From NCBI GenBank assembly GCA_031283905.1, contig JAITAW010000162.1, positions 1-27,481 of the forward strand: a stretch of 27,481 nucleotides of DNA, written 5' to 3'. The notes beneath the pieces are model-generated. The model was not told the DNA's origin. It did not search any database and saw nothing but the letters and a program-made list of their open reading frames with translations. This DNA is from Treponema sp. Its GTDB lineage: Bacteria; Spirochaetota; Spirochaetia; Treponematales; Breznakiellaceae. Both the position numbers and the translations under genes were made by a program. Positions 1 to 8,163 of this stretch are shown here, in pieces; position 1 is the stretch's first letter, and each line of letters starts with the position of its first letter.

Positions 1-570
1 CGGCGCGTAATCTGGATTGAATCGGCGGGCGGAACAAGGAGTGTCGGAACGGGTGTACAAGGCGATGTGAGAGGAAAGAGGGGTTGCACCGGACGAGGTT
101 TGCGCGCTCGATTCAACGACGGTCAAAGTCCATCCTGACGCGCGTGGAGCGGAAAAAAACATCGGACGGGGGATAGGGAAAAGCCGGGGAGGATGGGACA
201 CGAAGATACGCGCGGTAACGGCGGGGGATAGAAAGCCGGCCGCCTTCGGGCCGTCGGGAGGCGGCGGAAGGGCGGGCGCTTCCGGAAGCCGTCGGAACAC
301 GGGAGCATAGAGTCTCTCTGTTGACGGATAGGGCGTATGAAGGCGGCGGACGCGGGTTACGGCGGGGGAGTCGGGGTATAAACCGGTGGTACCGCCGAAG
401 CGGAACCGGGTTCATCTGTGGAACTATGACAAAGAACTCTATAAACGGCGGAAGGAGATAGAGCGGTTTTTGCGGCGGCGGAAGGGATTTCGAGGGATTT
501 GCGCCCGCTATGACAAACTTGCTTGTATCTATCCCGCTTGTATTTGTATCGCTTTGCGGTTGTGTGAACA
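1..570 (+). pseudogene. IS5-family transposase remnant, frameshifted, left part outside window
   Basis: Conceptual translation of the plus strand, switching frame, gives successive blocks typical of an IS5-family (IS427/IS1031-like) DDE transposase. Around 26-115 there is RAEQGVSERVYKAM, an in-frame TGA, then a block ending in CALDSTTVKVH (first catalytic Asp). Around 150-210 comes GKSRGGWDTKIRAVTAGD. Around 318 there is LLTDRAYEG (second Asp region), and at about 380-540 KPVVPPKRNR, YDKELYKRRKEIERFLRRRK (catalytic Glu) and FRGICARYDKLAC. Reading frames change between the blocks, so no functional transposase is made. The C-terminal part runs directly into the antisense of the truncated mod gene near 555-572. 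I could not identify terminal inverted repeats or a target duplication, so the right boundary is approximate. The family call is from motif recognition and is fairly secure; the group is less so. Confidence 0.75.
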
Positions 571-949
571 AATTATTCCTGCCGAAGATTTCATCACAAA
601 TAACTTTTGCGTATGCCTGCTCATTATCGTCAAATTGTATAAAAATTACTCCATCTTCCCGCAAAAACTGTTTCAGCAGCTTCAATCGTGGGTACATCAT
701 CGAGAGCCATATTGTATGCCCCATGTTATCGTCATAATGCTCAAAGGCGCTTCCGGTGTTATACGGCGGGTCTATGTAGACGCACTTCACCTGCCCGGCA
801 TAGAAGGACAACAGGGCTTTGAGGGCTTCAAGGTTGTCGCCCTGTACTATGAGGTTTCCGGCGCCGGGATCGCCGTAGCTGTATTGTTCTTCATTCTCCT
901 TTCGTTGATTATACCACCGTTGCTTCCAATAATTGGTCAAATATTCCAC
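570..949 (-). pseudogene. Site-specific adenine DNA methyltransferase (type III Mod-like), 3' part lost
   Basis: Starting from the ATG at 949, about 125 residues match the N-terminal half of type III/beta-class Mod N6-adenine methyltransferases. They include QGDNLEALKALL, the motif IV block CVYIDPPYNTGSAFEHYDDN, a segment around WLSMMYPRLKLLKQFLREDG and FIQFDDNEQAYAKVICDEIFG. After GRNN the homology stops and the frame continues into sequence that on the other strand encodes the end of an IS5-type transposase, so the remaining Mod (target recognition domain and FxGxG motif I) is missing. A full Mod would be several hundred residues longer. Its start overlaps the end of the upstream DUF4338 remnant by 13 nt, which indicates a former operon. 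It is non-functional as it stands. Known of the family: methylates adenine in the recognition site of a restriction system. Confidence 0.8.
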
Positions 950-1863
950 ATTAAACTATAAAACATAAGCGAGTTATTTTTTCCGATCAAAAACTTTTTT
1001 GTATTTTCTGCAAAAGGAACAAAATATATTTTTCGCTTAAATGAATGCATCAACAATTGATCTGTATCAAATCCCAATAATTCTCCTGCGGTTCTTATTA
1101 CTCTCATGGTCCAACTTGGACCTTCTCCAAATGCATTACTAACAAAAATATTGTTTTCTTTAAGGAAACTGATCATGGCACCTATCGTCTCGCTTGTAAG
1201 ATGCAAAGTTCCGAAGCCTTTTGTTTCACCAATTGGTAGATACGCTTTTCGTCCATCTATTTTAAGTAAGCATCCATCATATAATTAATTCTTTTTGTCC
1301 TTTCTGGTTTGTCCCACCCTATATAATCATCTCGCTCCGTCCGGTATGTGAATAATTGGGCTTCCAAGGGCAGCGATACCTATTACAAGTTTTGTTGGCA
1401 GTGCATAATCACGAATAATTACCTTTATCCGGCGTCCAACATATTCACTGTACGGCGATGACCAATAGTAGCGAAACAACCGAAACAGCTCGTGTTGTTT
1501 TTTCGTTGAACATATCTCAATGACAGGCGTAATTTTCGATTTTAATGCATCTTGTCCATCGGCCAAATTATTTCGGGCTATATCTATATAATCATCAATC
1601 CAACCCTTGTTTTTTTCTATAATCTCATTTCTCTTAATAGACATTGAATGCTTTATGACATCTTTATCATACGTTTCGGGGGGTTCGATGACTATCTTTT
1701 TCCCAAGACGGTTTATAGACCAATTAAGTCGGGTTAAATCCCTGATTATCGATAGTAGCACTGTTTCTTTTAAGTCTTTAGTTCCAACATAATTTGCAGT
1801 TTTATTTTTATGGCTTATATCAAAGAAATTATTACTGGGGAGTGTTGCCGTACTAATTATCAT
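937..1863 (-). pseudogene. DUF4338 (DruA-like) protein, broken by frameshift and internal deletion
   Basis: Three reading-frame pieces together resemble the DUF4338 family, which includes DruA of the Druantia anti-phage system. Piece 1 (1863-1327) has a basic N-terminal half and ends with YVGRRIKVIIRDYALPTKLV and IGIAALGSPIIHIPD. Near 1336-1345 the frame shifts, and a second frame continues with RDDYIGWDKPERTKRINYMM DAY. Around 1264 it hits a stop; a third frame continues with DGRKAYLPIGETKGFGTLHL, then FGEGPSWTMRVIRTAGELLG to the stop at 937. The middle segment expected between DAY and DGRKAY in this family appears deleted. It overlaps the end of the HerA-like remnant by 11 nt at its start and the Mod start by 13 nt at its end. 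Family recognition is from memory of conserved blocks. The exact function of stand-alone DUF4338 proteins is not settled, so no activity is assigned. Confidence 0.7.
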
Positions 1864-2560
1864 GATATAACTTACCCTCTATCAATTTCTCAAATTCCAA
1901 TACCCTAACTGGCAAGGCAAAGGATTGTTTTGCAGATACCATATAAAGACTTCCGGGAATACTCTCATTCTGAATAAAACGGGAAATAACGCCACCATAA
2001 TTTATGTTTGACCGGACAAGCGATTTTATATCATCCGAATTACCCATATAAAAAGTAAAAAAATTCTCCGCTTGAGAACGTATTTCTTCTGCGATTGCAG
2101 CAGGTCTTTGTGTAATTGCGATCATCCCCAGTTTGAATTTTCTACCTTCTTTTGCTGTTCGTATAAAGGGATTTGCTTCGTTCTTACAAATTTCTTCTGA
2201 AATGACGTTTTGAGCCTCTTCAACACAAACGACAGTTCCTATGACATTCTTGTTGCTCAGTATAGTATTTTTTATTATTTTCAAAGAGATTCCTAATCAA
2301 TATCGAAGATATTACATTTGCATCATAGCTATCCTTTAAAGACAGATCAACTACAACGGTTTTCCTTGCACGAGGAATTCAAAAATGCCTTCCATCATTT
2401 TTGAGTTTTGTGAATGCAAACCCTTGCCTTCATCGATCAAGCGACTTATCCGTTTTCGAATTGCCATTATCGTTTTTCGTGCGCTTACATCTTCTTTGGC
2501 AATGCCCCTTGAATTAGCTTTTTGTTCTCCAAAAAAAGTAGGGCTGATTACGCTTTGCGC
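1853..2560 (-). pseudogene. HerA-like ATPase, C-terminal part with frameshifts, Walker A region missing
   Basis: The intact 143-residue piece (2284-1853) carries a Walker B segment (VVCVEEAQNVI), GMIAITQRPAAIAEEIRSQA and a YMGNSDDIKSLVRSN block, the usual order in HerA/FtsK-type hexameric ATPases. Upstream, a second frame gives KTVVVDLSLKDSYDANVISS followed by ILIRNLFENNKK, and a third (about 2540-2351) gives SARKTIMAIRKRISRLIDEG and a segment ending GIFEFLVQG. The frame changes lie near 2375 and at a six-base homopolymer near 2270. Upstream of about 2560 the homology disappears and no Walker A motif is visible, so the gene has lost its N-terminal half. The adjacent DUF4338 gene overlaps its stop by 11 nt. 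HerA-like ATPases occur in many defence operons as the motor partner of a nuclease or modification protein. The start coordinate is approximate. Confidence 0.7.
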
Positions 2561-3366
2561 AACGGGAAGCCGAAAATCCGGGTGGGCAAAATACGCCTCG
2601 CTGTGACGGTGTGGCGGCGGGGGAGGCAGGAAGCCGACATACAGGGAAAAGAACGTAAACACGGACGTTTGCGTTCTTTTCTACCCTCGGCCCCCGGCTA
2701 CGGGCCGGTGGCTGTCACTCCCTCTTTGAACCGTTAAAGGACGAGTTTGTGACCGGAGCGTAACGCAGTGAAGCGGAGAGGGCAAACCCCTCCTATTTTG
2801 CTTTTGAGAGAGGGAAGCCCGGCGGCGAGGGGGAAGGGACAATAGAGGTCGCCATAATACCGCCGCCTGAGTTACGCCGGGCTTGTAGGTTGAGCGACCC
2901 TGGTCGGGCTTATTACGCTGAGTTCCCCATGGTGCTTCATAGTGCGGGCGTTTGTAACGGTATGCAGGAGAATATGCGGAAATGGAGGGCGGGCGGTTCC
3001 GCCACTCCGCAGACTAGAGTCCGGCGCCTCCTCCATGACCGCACCGGTTACTGCGGTTGCTTGCGACTTGCCTTATCGGTTCAGGCGGTACTTCTACGCA
3101 AATAGGCGCAATGAGGGCTAAAATGCCAATGCAAAAAATTGTTGGAAATACTATTATGGTTACTGCCCTGGGACTGATATCTGGTTATAGCCGGGCGTTT
3201 GGAAACGTACCGGCGCCGCGCCTCCTTTTCCGTATTGATTTTTTTTGCCTGTTTTCCTATAATAACCCCATACTACATTGAAAAAGTGAATTTACCAGGG
3301 AAGGCTTTTTAGCCCCTTTTCCCTGCCTGTTCATTCAATTCATACTAAAGGAAAACAGAGGCGAAT
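2561..3366. other. Gene-poor stretch upstream of V-ATPase genes
   Basis: I find no convincing intact gene in about 800 bases. Open frames here are short, start without ribosome binding sites and use unusual codons. A short AT-richer stretch at about 3057-3190 (+) could encode a glycine-rich hydrophobic peptide (IGSGGTSTQIGAM followed by IVGNTIMVTALGLISGY), which looks like a fragment of a membrane protein, but I cannot name it. A small inverted repeat, CAGGGAA ... TTCCCTG, lies around 3296-3326 about 40 bases before the subunit B start and could be an attenuator or leader hairpin. Subunit A, which normally precedes B, is not recognisable here. Confidence 0.4.
2646..2681. terminator. Strong hairpin, 15-bp stem, possible bidirectional terminator or repeat end
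   Basis: Left arm GAAAAGAACGTAAAC (2646-2660) pairs with GTTTGCGTTCTTTTC (2667-2681) across a 6-nt loop, with one G-U pair. Because the arms begin with A-rich and end with T-rich runs it could terminate transcripts in either direction. It sits between the HerA remnant and the V-ATPase genes, so it may also be the end of a small mobile repeat. Confidence 0.5.
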
Positions 3367-4770
3367 ATGCGAGGCATAGAATACCGGGGACTCATTAAGA
3401 TAGAAGGGCCGGTTGTCATCACGCGGCGTAGCCGCAACGTAGGCTTCAACGAAGTTGTCGCCGTGTACGACCGCGAAGAAGGGCGCAGGCTGGGGCGCGT
3501 GGTGGATTTAAGCGATGAGTGGGCGGCGGTGCAGATATTCGGTTCAAACACCGGCTTGTCCGCGGACGAGGCGCGAGTCGAATTCCTAGGGAAACCAATG
3601 GAAATGCGGGTCGGGCCCGGTCTTTTGGGGCGAGTCTTCAACGGCTTGGGCGAGCCTATAGACGGATACGGCGCTATTTTTTCATCAACCTGCCTTGATG
3701 TAAACGGGCTTCCCATCAATCCTTACGCCCGCGTATATCCGAGGGACTTCATCCAGACCGGCGTTTCCGCCATAGACGGCATGAACACCCTTATCCGCGG
3801 GCAGAAACTGCCGATTTTCTCGGGCAACGGACTGCCCCATAACCGGCTTGCCGCCCAGATCGTGCGTCAGGCGAAAATCTTGAACGCGGACGAGTCCTTT
3901 GTCGTGGTCTTCTGCGCCATGGGCGTGAAATACGATGTGGCGCGGTTTTTCCTTGACGATTTTGAGAAATCCGGCGTGCTTTCCAACGTGGTGGTCTTTC
4001 TTTCTCTTGCGGACGCGCCGAGCCTTGAACGCCTGATAGCGCCCCATTGCGCACTCACCGCCGCCGAATATCTCGCGTTTCAGGAGAATATGCACGTGCT
4101 TGTCGTAATGACCGACATGACGAACTACTGCGAGGCGTTGCGGGAGGTCTCCTCAATACGGGGCGAAGTGCCGAGCCGCAAGGGATATCCCGGGTATTTG
4201 TATTCCGACCTGGCGAGCCTGTACGAACGCGCCGGAAAAATCACCGGTTCCGCCGGTTCAATCACCCAAATCCCGATTCTCACCATGCCCAACGACGACA
4301 TAAGCCACCCGATTCCCGACCTCTCCGGCTACATTACCGAGGGGCAGATCGTGCTTGACCGGGAACTGTTCCAGCGGGGCGTGTATCCGCCGGTGGCGGG
4401 TCTTCCCAGTCTTTCCCGTCTTATGAAGGACGGCATCGGACCCGGCATGACGCGGGAGGATCACAAGGACGTGGCGAGCCAGCTTTTCGCCGCGTACTCA
4501 AAGGTCAAGCAGGTGCGCAATCTCGCTTCAATTATCGGCGAAGAGGAGTTGTCCATAGGTGACAAGCAGTATCTGAAATTCGGGCAGAAGTTCGAGTCGA
4601 CTTTTCTGACCCAGGATGAAAACGAAAACCGCGACATTGGGCGCACGCTTGATTTGGGCTGGAAGGTTCTCACCGAGATACCGAGAGACGAATTGCTGCG
4701 TATAAAACAGGAGCTTATTCAGAAATACTTGGACCCGATTTTAGCGAAGGACGCGAGGGCTGGGAGGTAA
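3367..4770 (+). CDS. atpB: V-type (A/V) ATP synthase subunit B
   Basis: A 467-residue protein of the usual length for the non-catalytic regulatory subunit of the soluble V1/A1 head. It opens with EYRGLIKIEGPVVITRRSRN, the beta-barrel domain of the family. It has the degenerate nucleotide-binding region FSGNGLPHNRLAAQI (about 151-165), MTDMTNYCEALREVS (about 250-265) and GYPGYLYSDLASLYERAGKI, all hallmarks of subunit B rather than A, which would have an intact P-loop GPFGSGKT. The ATG is preceded by a modest AGAGG. Subunit D follows after only 3 nt between stop and start. In other spirochaetes B is normally flanked by A upstream and D, I, K downstream. Here A is absent from the window side and only D follows, so the complex must draw its other subunits from elsewhere, or this is a partial second locus. 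Confidence 0.95.
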   Translation: MRGIEYRGLIKIEGPVVITRRSRNVGFNEVVAVYDREEGRRLGRVVDLSDEWAAVQIFGSNTGLSADEARVEFLGKPMEMRVGPGLLGRVFNGLGEPIDGYGAIFSSTCLDVNGLPINPYARVYPRDFIQTGVSAIDGMNTLIRGQKLPIFSGNGLPHNRLAAQIVRQAKILNADESFVVVFCAMGVKYDVARFFLDDFEKSGVLSNVVVFLSLADAPSLERLIAPHCALTAAEYLAFQENMHVLVVMTDMTNYCEALREVSSIRGEVPSRKGYPGYLYSDLASLYERAGKITGSAGSITQIPILTMPNDDISHPIPDLSGYITEGQIVLDRELFQRGVYPPVAGLPSLSRLMKDGIGPGMTREDHKDVASQLFAAYSKVKQVRNLASIIGEEELSIGDKQYLKFGQKFESTFLTQDENENRDIGRTLDLGWKVLTEIPRDELLRIKQELIQKYLDPILAKDARAGR

Positions 4771-4773
4771 AAG

Positions 4774-5397
4774 ATGCCGAGAGAATCCATTGCGCCGACA
4801 AAAAGCAACCTGCTCAAGACAAAAGAGCGACTTGCGACTGCGGAAGAAGGCTACGATCTTCTTGAACAAAAACGTGAAATCCTCGTGATGGAGCTGATGC
4901 GGAAGGTCGAGGAAGTAAAGCTGCTTGAGCGCGATCTGGACGCGGCGGTGGAAAACGCCTACCCCGCGCTCAAACGTATGTTGATAACCGTGGGGCGTGA
5001 ACGCGCGAGCAGAATAGCCGGCTGTGTCAAATACAAGTTCAGCATACGGGAAAAGCGGTTTCAGATAGCGGGTATAAACCTGCCCGGGCTTGAAGCGCAT
5101 ATGCCTGACCCGGAATTGAAATATTCTCCTGAAAATTCATTTGCGGAATGTGATGAAACCGTGATACAATTTTTTAATCTGTTAAAGATTCTGACCAATC
5201 TTGCGGCGGTGAGGACTATTGCGTGGAGGCTTGCGCGGGAAGTCCGCAAAACCCAGCGCCGCGTGAACGCGCTTGAAAAAATGTTGATACCGACGGCGCG
5301 GGAAACTATGGCGTATATCGAAGCGTCGCTTGAAGAGCGGGAGCGGGACAGTTTCTTTACCAGCAAACTCTTAAAGAAGAAGACCGGGGAAAAATGA
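4774..5397 (+). CDS. atpD: V-type (A/V) ATP synthase subunit D
   Basis: A 207-residue, largely helical protein. It begins with APTKSNLLKTKERLATAEEG, the standard opening of subunit D, which forms the central rotor shaft inside the A3B3 head. Long charged amphipathic helices at both ends (about 10-60 and 145-190) fit the antiparallel coiled coil, and the length is typical. A clear ribosome binding site (GGGAGG) sits just before the ATG, inside the end of the subunit B gene. The stop overlaps the start of the next gene by 4 nt (ATGA), implying translational coupling of B, D and the stress protein. Confidence 0.93.
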   Translation: MPRESIAPTKSNLLKTKERLATAEEGYDLLEQKREILVMELMRKVEEVKLLERDLDAAVENAYPALKRMLITVGRERASRIAGCVKYKFSIREKRFQIAGINLPGLEAHMPDPELKYSPENSFAECDETVIQFFNLLKILTNLAAVRTIAWRLAREVRKTQRRVNALEKMLIPTARETMAYIEASLEERERDSFFTSKLLKKKTGEK

Positions 5398-5876
5398 AAC
5401 CATTATTTTCTAATATTCTAGTCGCGGTTTCGGGTTCCAACGCATCAATTATGGCGGCGAAGTACGCCATCGCTATGACTAAGACGTATCGCTGCAAATT
5501 GAGCGCCGTGTATGTGGTTGATACGGCGACTATCAAGCAGCTTACGCTGAGCAAGATTTTCGTGCAACAGGAAAGCCTTGAATACGAACAAAGTCTTGAG
5601 GCGAACGGCAGGCGTTATCTTGGGTTTATTGAAGAGTTGGCGCGTTCCAAAGGCTTAAAAATAGAGAGCGAGCTTCGCAAGGGCGCGGTATCTACGGAGA
5701 TTCTCTATGCTGCGGACGAAAAGAGCGCCGATTTCATCATTTTAGGAGGGTGGGAGAAAAACCGGAGTGCGCGGGACATTATCGGACACGCCCATCATCA
5801 AATCATGGAAAACGCAAAATGCTCGGTGTTACTGGTCAAAGAACCGGATATAGACGTGATGTTCAAACAGTTGTAA
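5394..5876 (+). CDS. Universal stress protein (UspA family)
   Basis: A 160-residue single-domain protein of the Usp fold. It starts with a beta strand and small loop (ILVAVSGSNASIMAAKYAIAM) and ends with a strand typical of the family (CSVLLVKEPD). The ATP-binding signature G-2x-G-9x-G(S/T) is not clean: the segment reads GGWEKNRSARDIIGHAHHQI, so nucleotide binding may be weak or altered. The gene overlaps the subunit D stop by 4 nt and is therefore probably co-transcribed with the V-ATPase genes. A stress protein linked to an ATPase operon suggests a role in energy or ion stress, but that is inference. Confidence 0.85.
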   Translation: MKPLFSNILVAVSGSNASIMAAKYAIAMTKTYRCKLSAVYVVDTATIKQLTLSKIFVQQESLEYEQSLEANGRRYLGFIEELARSKGLKIESELRKGAVSTEILYAADEKSADFIILGGWEKNRSARDIIGHAHHQIMENAKCSVLLVKEPDIDVMFKQL

Positions 5877-5923
5877 CAGAGGGATTTGATCGGGCGGGAA
5901 TGGGGGCGTTGCGGGAGGATATT

Positions 5924-5970
5924 GAAGAGCGGGGCGTGTAGTCGCCGCGCGTTCACGCGCTCCGCTCTTC
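5924..5970. terminator. Convergent hairpin between usp and aldolase genes
   Basis: GAAGAGCGGGGCGTG (from 5924) pairs with the later CACGCGCTCCGCTCTTC (to 5970) with minor imperfections, forming a long GC-rich stem. It lies between two convergent genes, so it is a plausible bidirectional terminator even though no long T-run follows. Confidence 0.55.
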
Positions 5971-5999
5971 AACTTCCAACTGACGCGCTGTAGCGCCGC

Positions 6000-6998
6000 C
6001 TATGCTTGTCCTGCGGAGCCAAGCACGCCCGTGTTCTTGTGCGCGTACATCTTTTTAAGCTCGTCGCGGGCGGGTCCAAGGTACTTGCGAGGATCGAACT
6101 CTTCCGGTTTTTCGGCGAACACTTTACGGATTAGCGCGGTCATGGCAAGGCGTCCATCGCTGTCAATGTTGATTTTGCAGACCGCGCTTTTTGCGGCTCT
6201 GCGGAGCTGCTCTTCAGGTATGCCGACCGAATCGGCGAGTTTCCCGCCGTATTTCTCAATTATCTTCACATATTCAACCGGCACAGAAGAAGAACCGTGC
6301 AGAACAATGGGGAAACCGGGTAGCTTCTTTTCTATTTCCTCAAGAATGTCGAAGCGGAGCGGAGGCGGAACAAGAATGCCGTCCGGTGTCCGCGTACATT
6401 GCTCCGGTTTGAATTTGGCGCGTCCGTGGCTCGTGCCGATGGAAATCGCCAGCGAGTCAACGCCGGTCTTTTGCACAAAGTCTTCCACCTCGGAAGGCTG
6501 AGTGTAGTGGCTGTGTTCGGCGACAACATCGTCCTCAACGCCGGCAAGCACGCCAAGTTCGCCTTCTACGGTAATGTAGTCTTTGCGGGAATGGGCGTAT
6601 TCCACGACTTTTCGGGTCAAAGCTACGTTTTCATCATAGGGCTTGCTTGAACCATCGATCATCACGCTGGAAAACCCTGTTTCAATGCAATCCACGCATA
6701 GTTCAAAGGTGTCCCCATGATCCAAATGCAACACAATCGGGATGTCATACCCCAACTCGTGGGCATATTCAACCGCCCCTTTCGCCATATTCTTCAATAG
6801 ATTCTGGTTCGCGTATTTGCGCGCGCCGGAAGAAACCTGCAAAATAACCGGCGATTTTGTTTCCACGCAGGCCTGAATAATAGCCTGTAACTGCTCCATA
6901 TTGTTGAAGTTGTACGCGGGAATCGCATAGCCTCCCTTCACGGCTTTCTCAAACAAAACCTTTGTGTTGACAAGACCAAGCTCTTTATAACTAGTCAT
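6000..6998 (-). CDS. fba: Class II fructose-1,6-bisphosphate aldolase
   Basis: A 332-residue zinc-dependent aldolase that interconverts fructose-1,6-bisphosphate with dihydroxyacetone phosphate and glyceraldehyde-3-phosphate in glycolysis. Visible motifs are HLDHGD (91-96; Asp93 as catalytic base and His94 as zinc ligand by analogy with the family), EGELG (145-149), SIGTSHGRAKF (186-196, with a zinc-binding His) and VLHGSSSVP (232-240). Length fits the class IIB type. The start is supported by AAGGAG a few bases before the ATG. It is divergent from the next gene; a perfect palindrome lies in the shared upstream region. The fba next to two flaA genes matches my recollection of gene order in other treponemes. 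Confidence 0.95.
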   Translation of the reverse strand: MTSYKELGLVNTKVLFEKAVKGGYAIPAYNFNNMEQLQAIIQACVETKSPVILQVSSGARKYANQNLLKNMAKGAVEYAHELGYDIPIVLHLDHGDTFELCVDCIETGFSSVMIDGSSKPYDENVALTRKVVEYAHSRKDYITVEGELGVLAGVEDDVVAEHSHYTQPSEVEDFVQKTGVDSLAISIGTSHGRAKFKPEQCTRTPDGILVPPPLRFDILEEIEKKLPGFPIVLHGSSSVPVEYVKIIEKYGGKLADSVGIPEEQLRRAAKSAVCKINIDSDGRLAMTALIRKVFAEKPEEFDPRKYLGPARDELKKMYAHKNTGVLGSAGQA

Positions 6999-7029
6999 AA
7001 GCGCTCCTTTTATAGTAGTATACTTTGAC

Positions 7030-7053
7030 GCTTTTATAAAGGTTTATAAAAGC
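7030..7053. promoter_or_regulatory. 24-bp perfect palindrome in divergent intergenic region, candidate operator
   Basis: GCTTTTATAAA (7030-7040), a GG spacer, then TTTATAAAAGC (7043-7053) form a perfect inverted repeat with 11-bp arms. It sits between fba (- strand) and the gene starting near 7100 (+ strand), with TATACT for fba just downstream on the - strand. The AT-rich symmetrical form fits a dimeric regulator site. No regulator is identified. Confidence 0.45.
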
Positions 7054-7099
7054 ACCGTGCTTCATTTTATATGACTTGATCCTTGTTGTCTATAGGTAT

Positions 7100-8011
7100 A
7101 TGGCGAAGTTGCGTAAAACTCCAAAAAAAATCTTTACGGCTGTTGCCGTAGCTCTTGTGTTTTTCATCGTGGGGGCGGTGTTTTACAACCGCCGGCCTGT
7201 TTTGATAGTATCCGACAGACAGTTCAACCTGATATATGGAAAGCAAAGATTGCTTATAACGCGCCTCGTAACGCAGGCGAGGCTGTTCCGTCCTGTCAAA
7301 GAGGCGCTCATTGGCGAGAATGTCGGTGCCGACCTTGTAAGCATTGCGGTACAAGCCGCGGCAAAAACGCCGTACTGCGCACTTTTTCCCTACCGCTACC
7401 ATGAGGGCGCCGTGTATTATGCCAAAGAGATGCCCCATATACCTGTCGCCGTGCTTGGCGGCGCGGATCAGAAGGCGCCGGACGGGATCGCTTTCATCAC
7501 AACTGATGTGAGGACAGATCTGTACCGCGCCGGAAGATGCGCCGCGATCCTCGCCCAACCTACGGAGGATTCGCTGGCGGAAACAAGAAACCGCATCGTG
7601 GTCTTGCAGAGGAAACCGCTTGCGGGAGACCAAAGGCAGATGTTCCTGCAAGGCGCGCAAGATGAAGGTTTCACCGGAATTCCCTCATACCTTGCGCCCG
7701 CCGGCAATTATCGAGCGAGCGAGGAAACCGCCGTGGTTGTCATGTTGGGAAACGGCGCCGATTTTCTTGAGCAGGACGAGGATACGCCGGTGATCCTCTT
7801 TTCATGGATGGATCCCAGCACTATCTCTTCATGGGTAAAAATGATATTTGACGACTCTCCCTGGGCGCTGGTAGTTCCGGCGGTCGAACTGGCGCGAAAA
7901 GGAGAAAGCGGCGTACTGCCGTCCCGGCCGCGCCTGCTGAACGACCGCATAGAATCACGAGAGCTTCGCCTGTGGCTCAAGAAAGCGGCGCAACGGCATG
8001 TAGACATATAG
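7100..8011 (+). CDS. Membrane-anchored periplasmic-binding-like protein, function unknown
   Basis: From the ATG at 7100 this is a 303-residue protein with a basic N-terminus (AKLRKTPKK) and one hydrophobic segment (about residues 12-31), then a soluble alpha/beta domain. Features such as VGADLVSIAVQAAAK, a strand-helix AVLGGAD and DLYRAGRCAAILA resemble type I periplasmic-binding or Bmp/Med-like folds, but I see no diagnostic ligand motif. An upstream TTG at 7076 would add eight residues with no ribosome binding site; the ATG is preferred. It lies between fba and the flaA pair, divergent from fba. Its constant company with flaA in treponemes, as far as I recall, suggests an envelope role. I do not recognise a specific function. 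Confidence 0.6.
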   Translation: MAKLRKTPKKIFTAVAVALVFFIVGAVFYNRRPVLIVSDRQFNLIYGKQRLLITRLVTQARLFRPVKEALIGENVGADLVSIAVQAAAKTPYCALFPYRYHEGAVYYAKEMPHIPVAVLGGADQKAPDGIAFITTDVRTDLYRAGRCAAILAQPTEDSLAETRNRIVVLQRKPLAGDQRQMFLQGAQDEGFTGIPSYLAPAGNYRASEETAVVVMLGNGADFLEQDEDTPVILFSWMDPSTISSWVKMIFDDSPWALVVPAVELARKGESGVLPSRPRLLNDRIESRELRLWLKKAAQRHVDI

Positions 8012-8077
8012 ATGTGTAAATAAGTACAAAATTTGATAAAAAAGCAAAGAAAATCTTCAAAAAAGGCTTGAATGGAT

Positions 8078-8106
8078 TTGACAAATATTCCGCCACGTAC
8101 TATAAT
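8078..8106 (+). promoter_or_regulatory. Consensus sigma-70 promoter for the flaA pair
   Basis: TTGACA at 8078-8083, a 17-nt spacer and TATAAT at 8101-8106 match the housekeeping consensus at all twelve positions. Transcription would start near 8113, giving a leader of about 50 nt to the first flaA, which has AAAGGAG before its ATG. Confidence 0.85.
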
Positions 8107-8163
8107 GCTACATGACTTTGTTTTTTATGGTCTAAATATAACGATCAACAAAAGGAGTATTTG

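Noticed and set aside
113..569. Continuation of the mod reading frame beyond residue about 130
   Set aside because: It is proline- and arginine-rich nonsense antisense to transposase motifs, not a protein domain.
590..961. Plus-strand reading frame continuing past the transposase end
   Set aside because: It is the antisense of the truncated mod gene; only the first part (386 to about 560) has transposase motifs.
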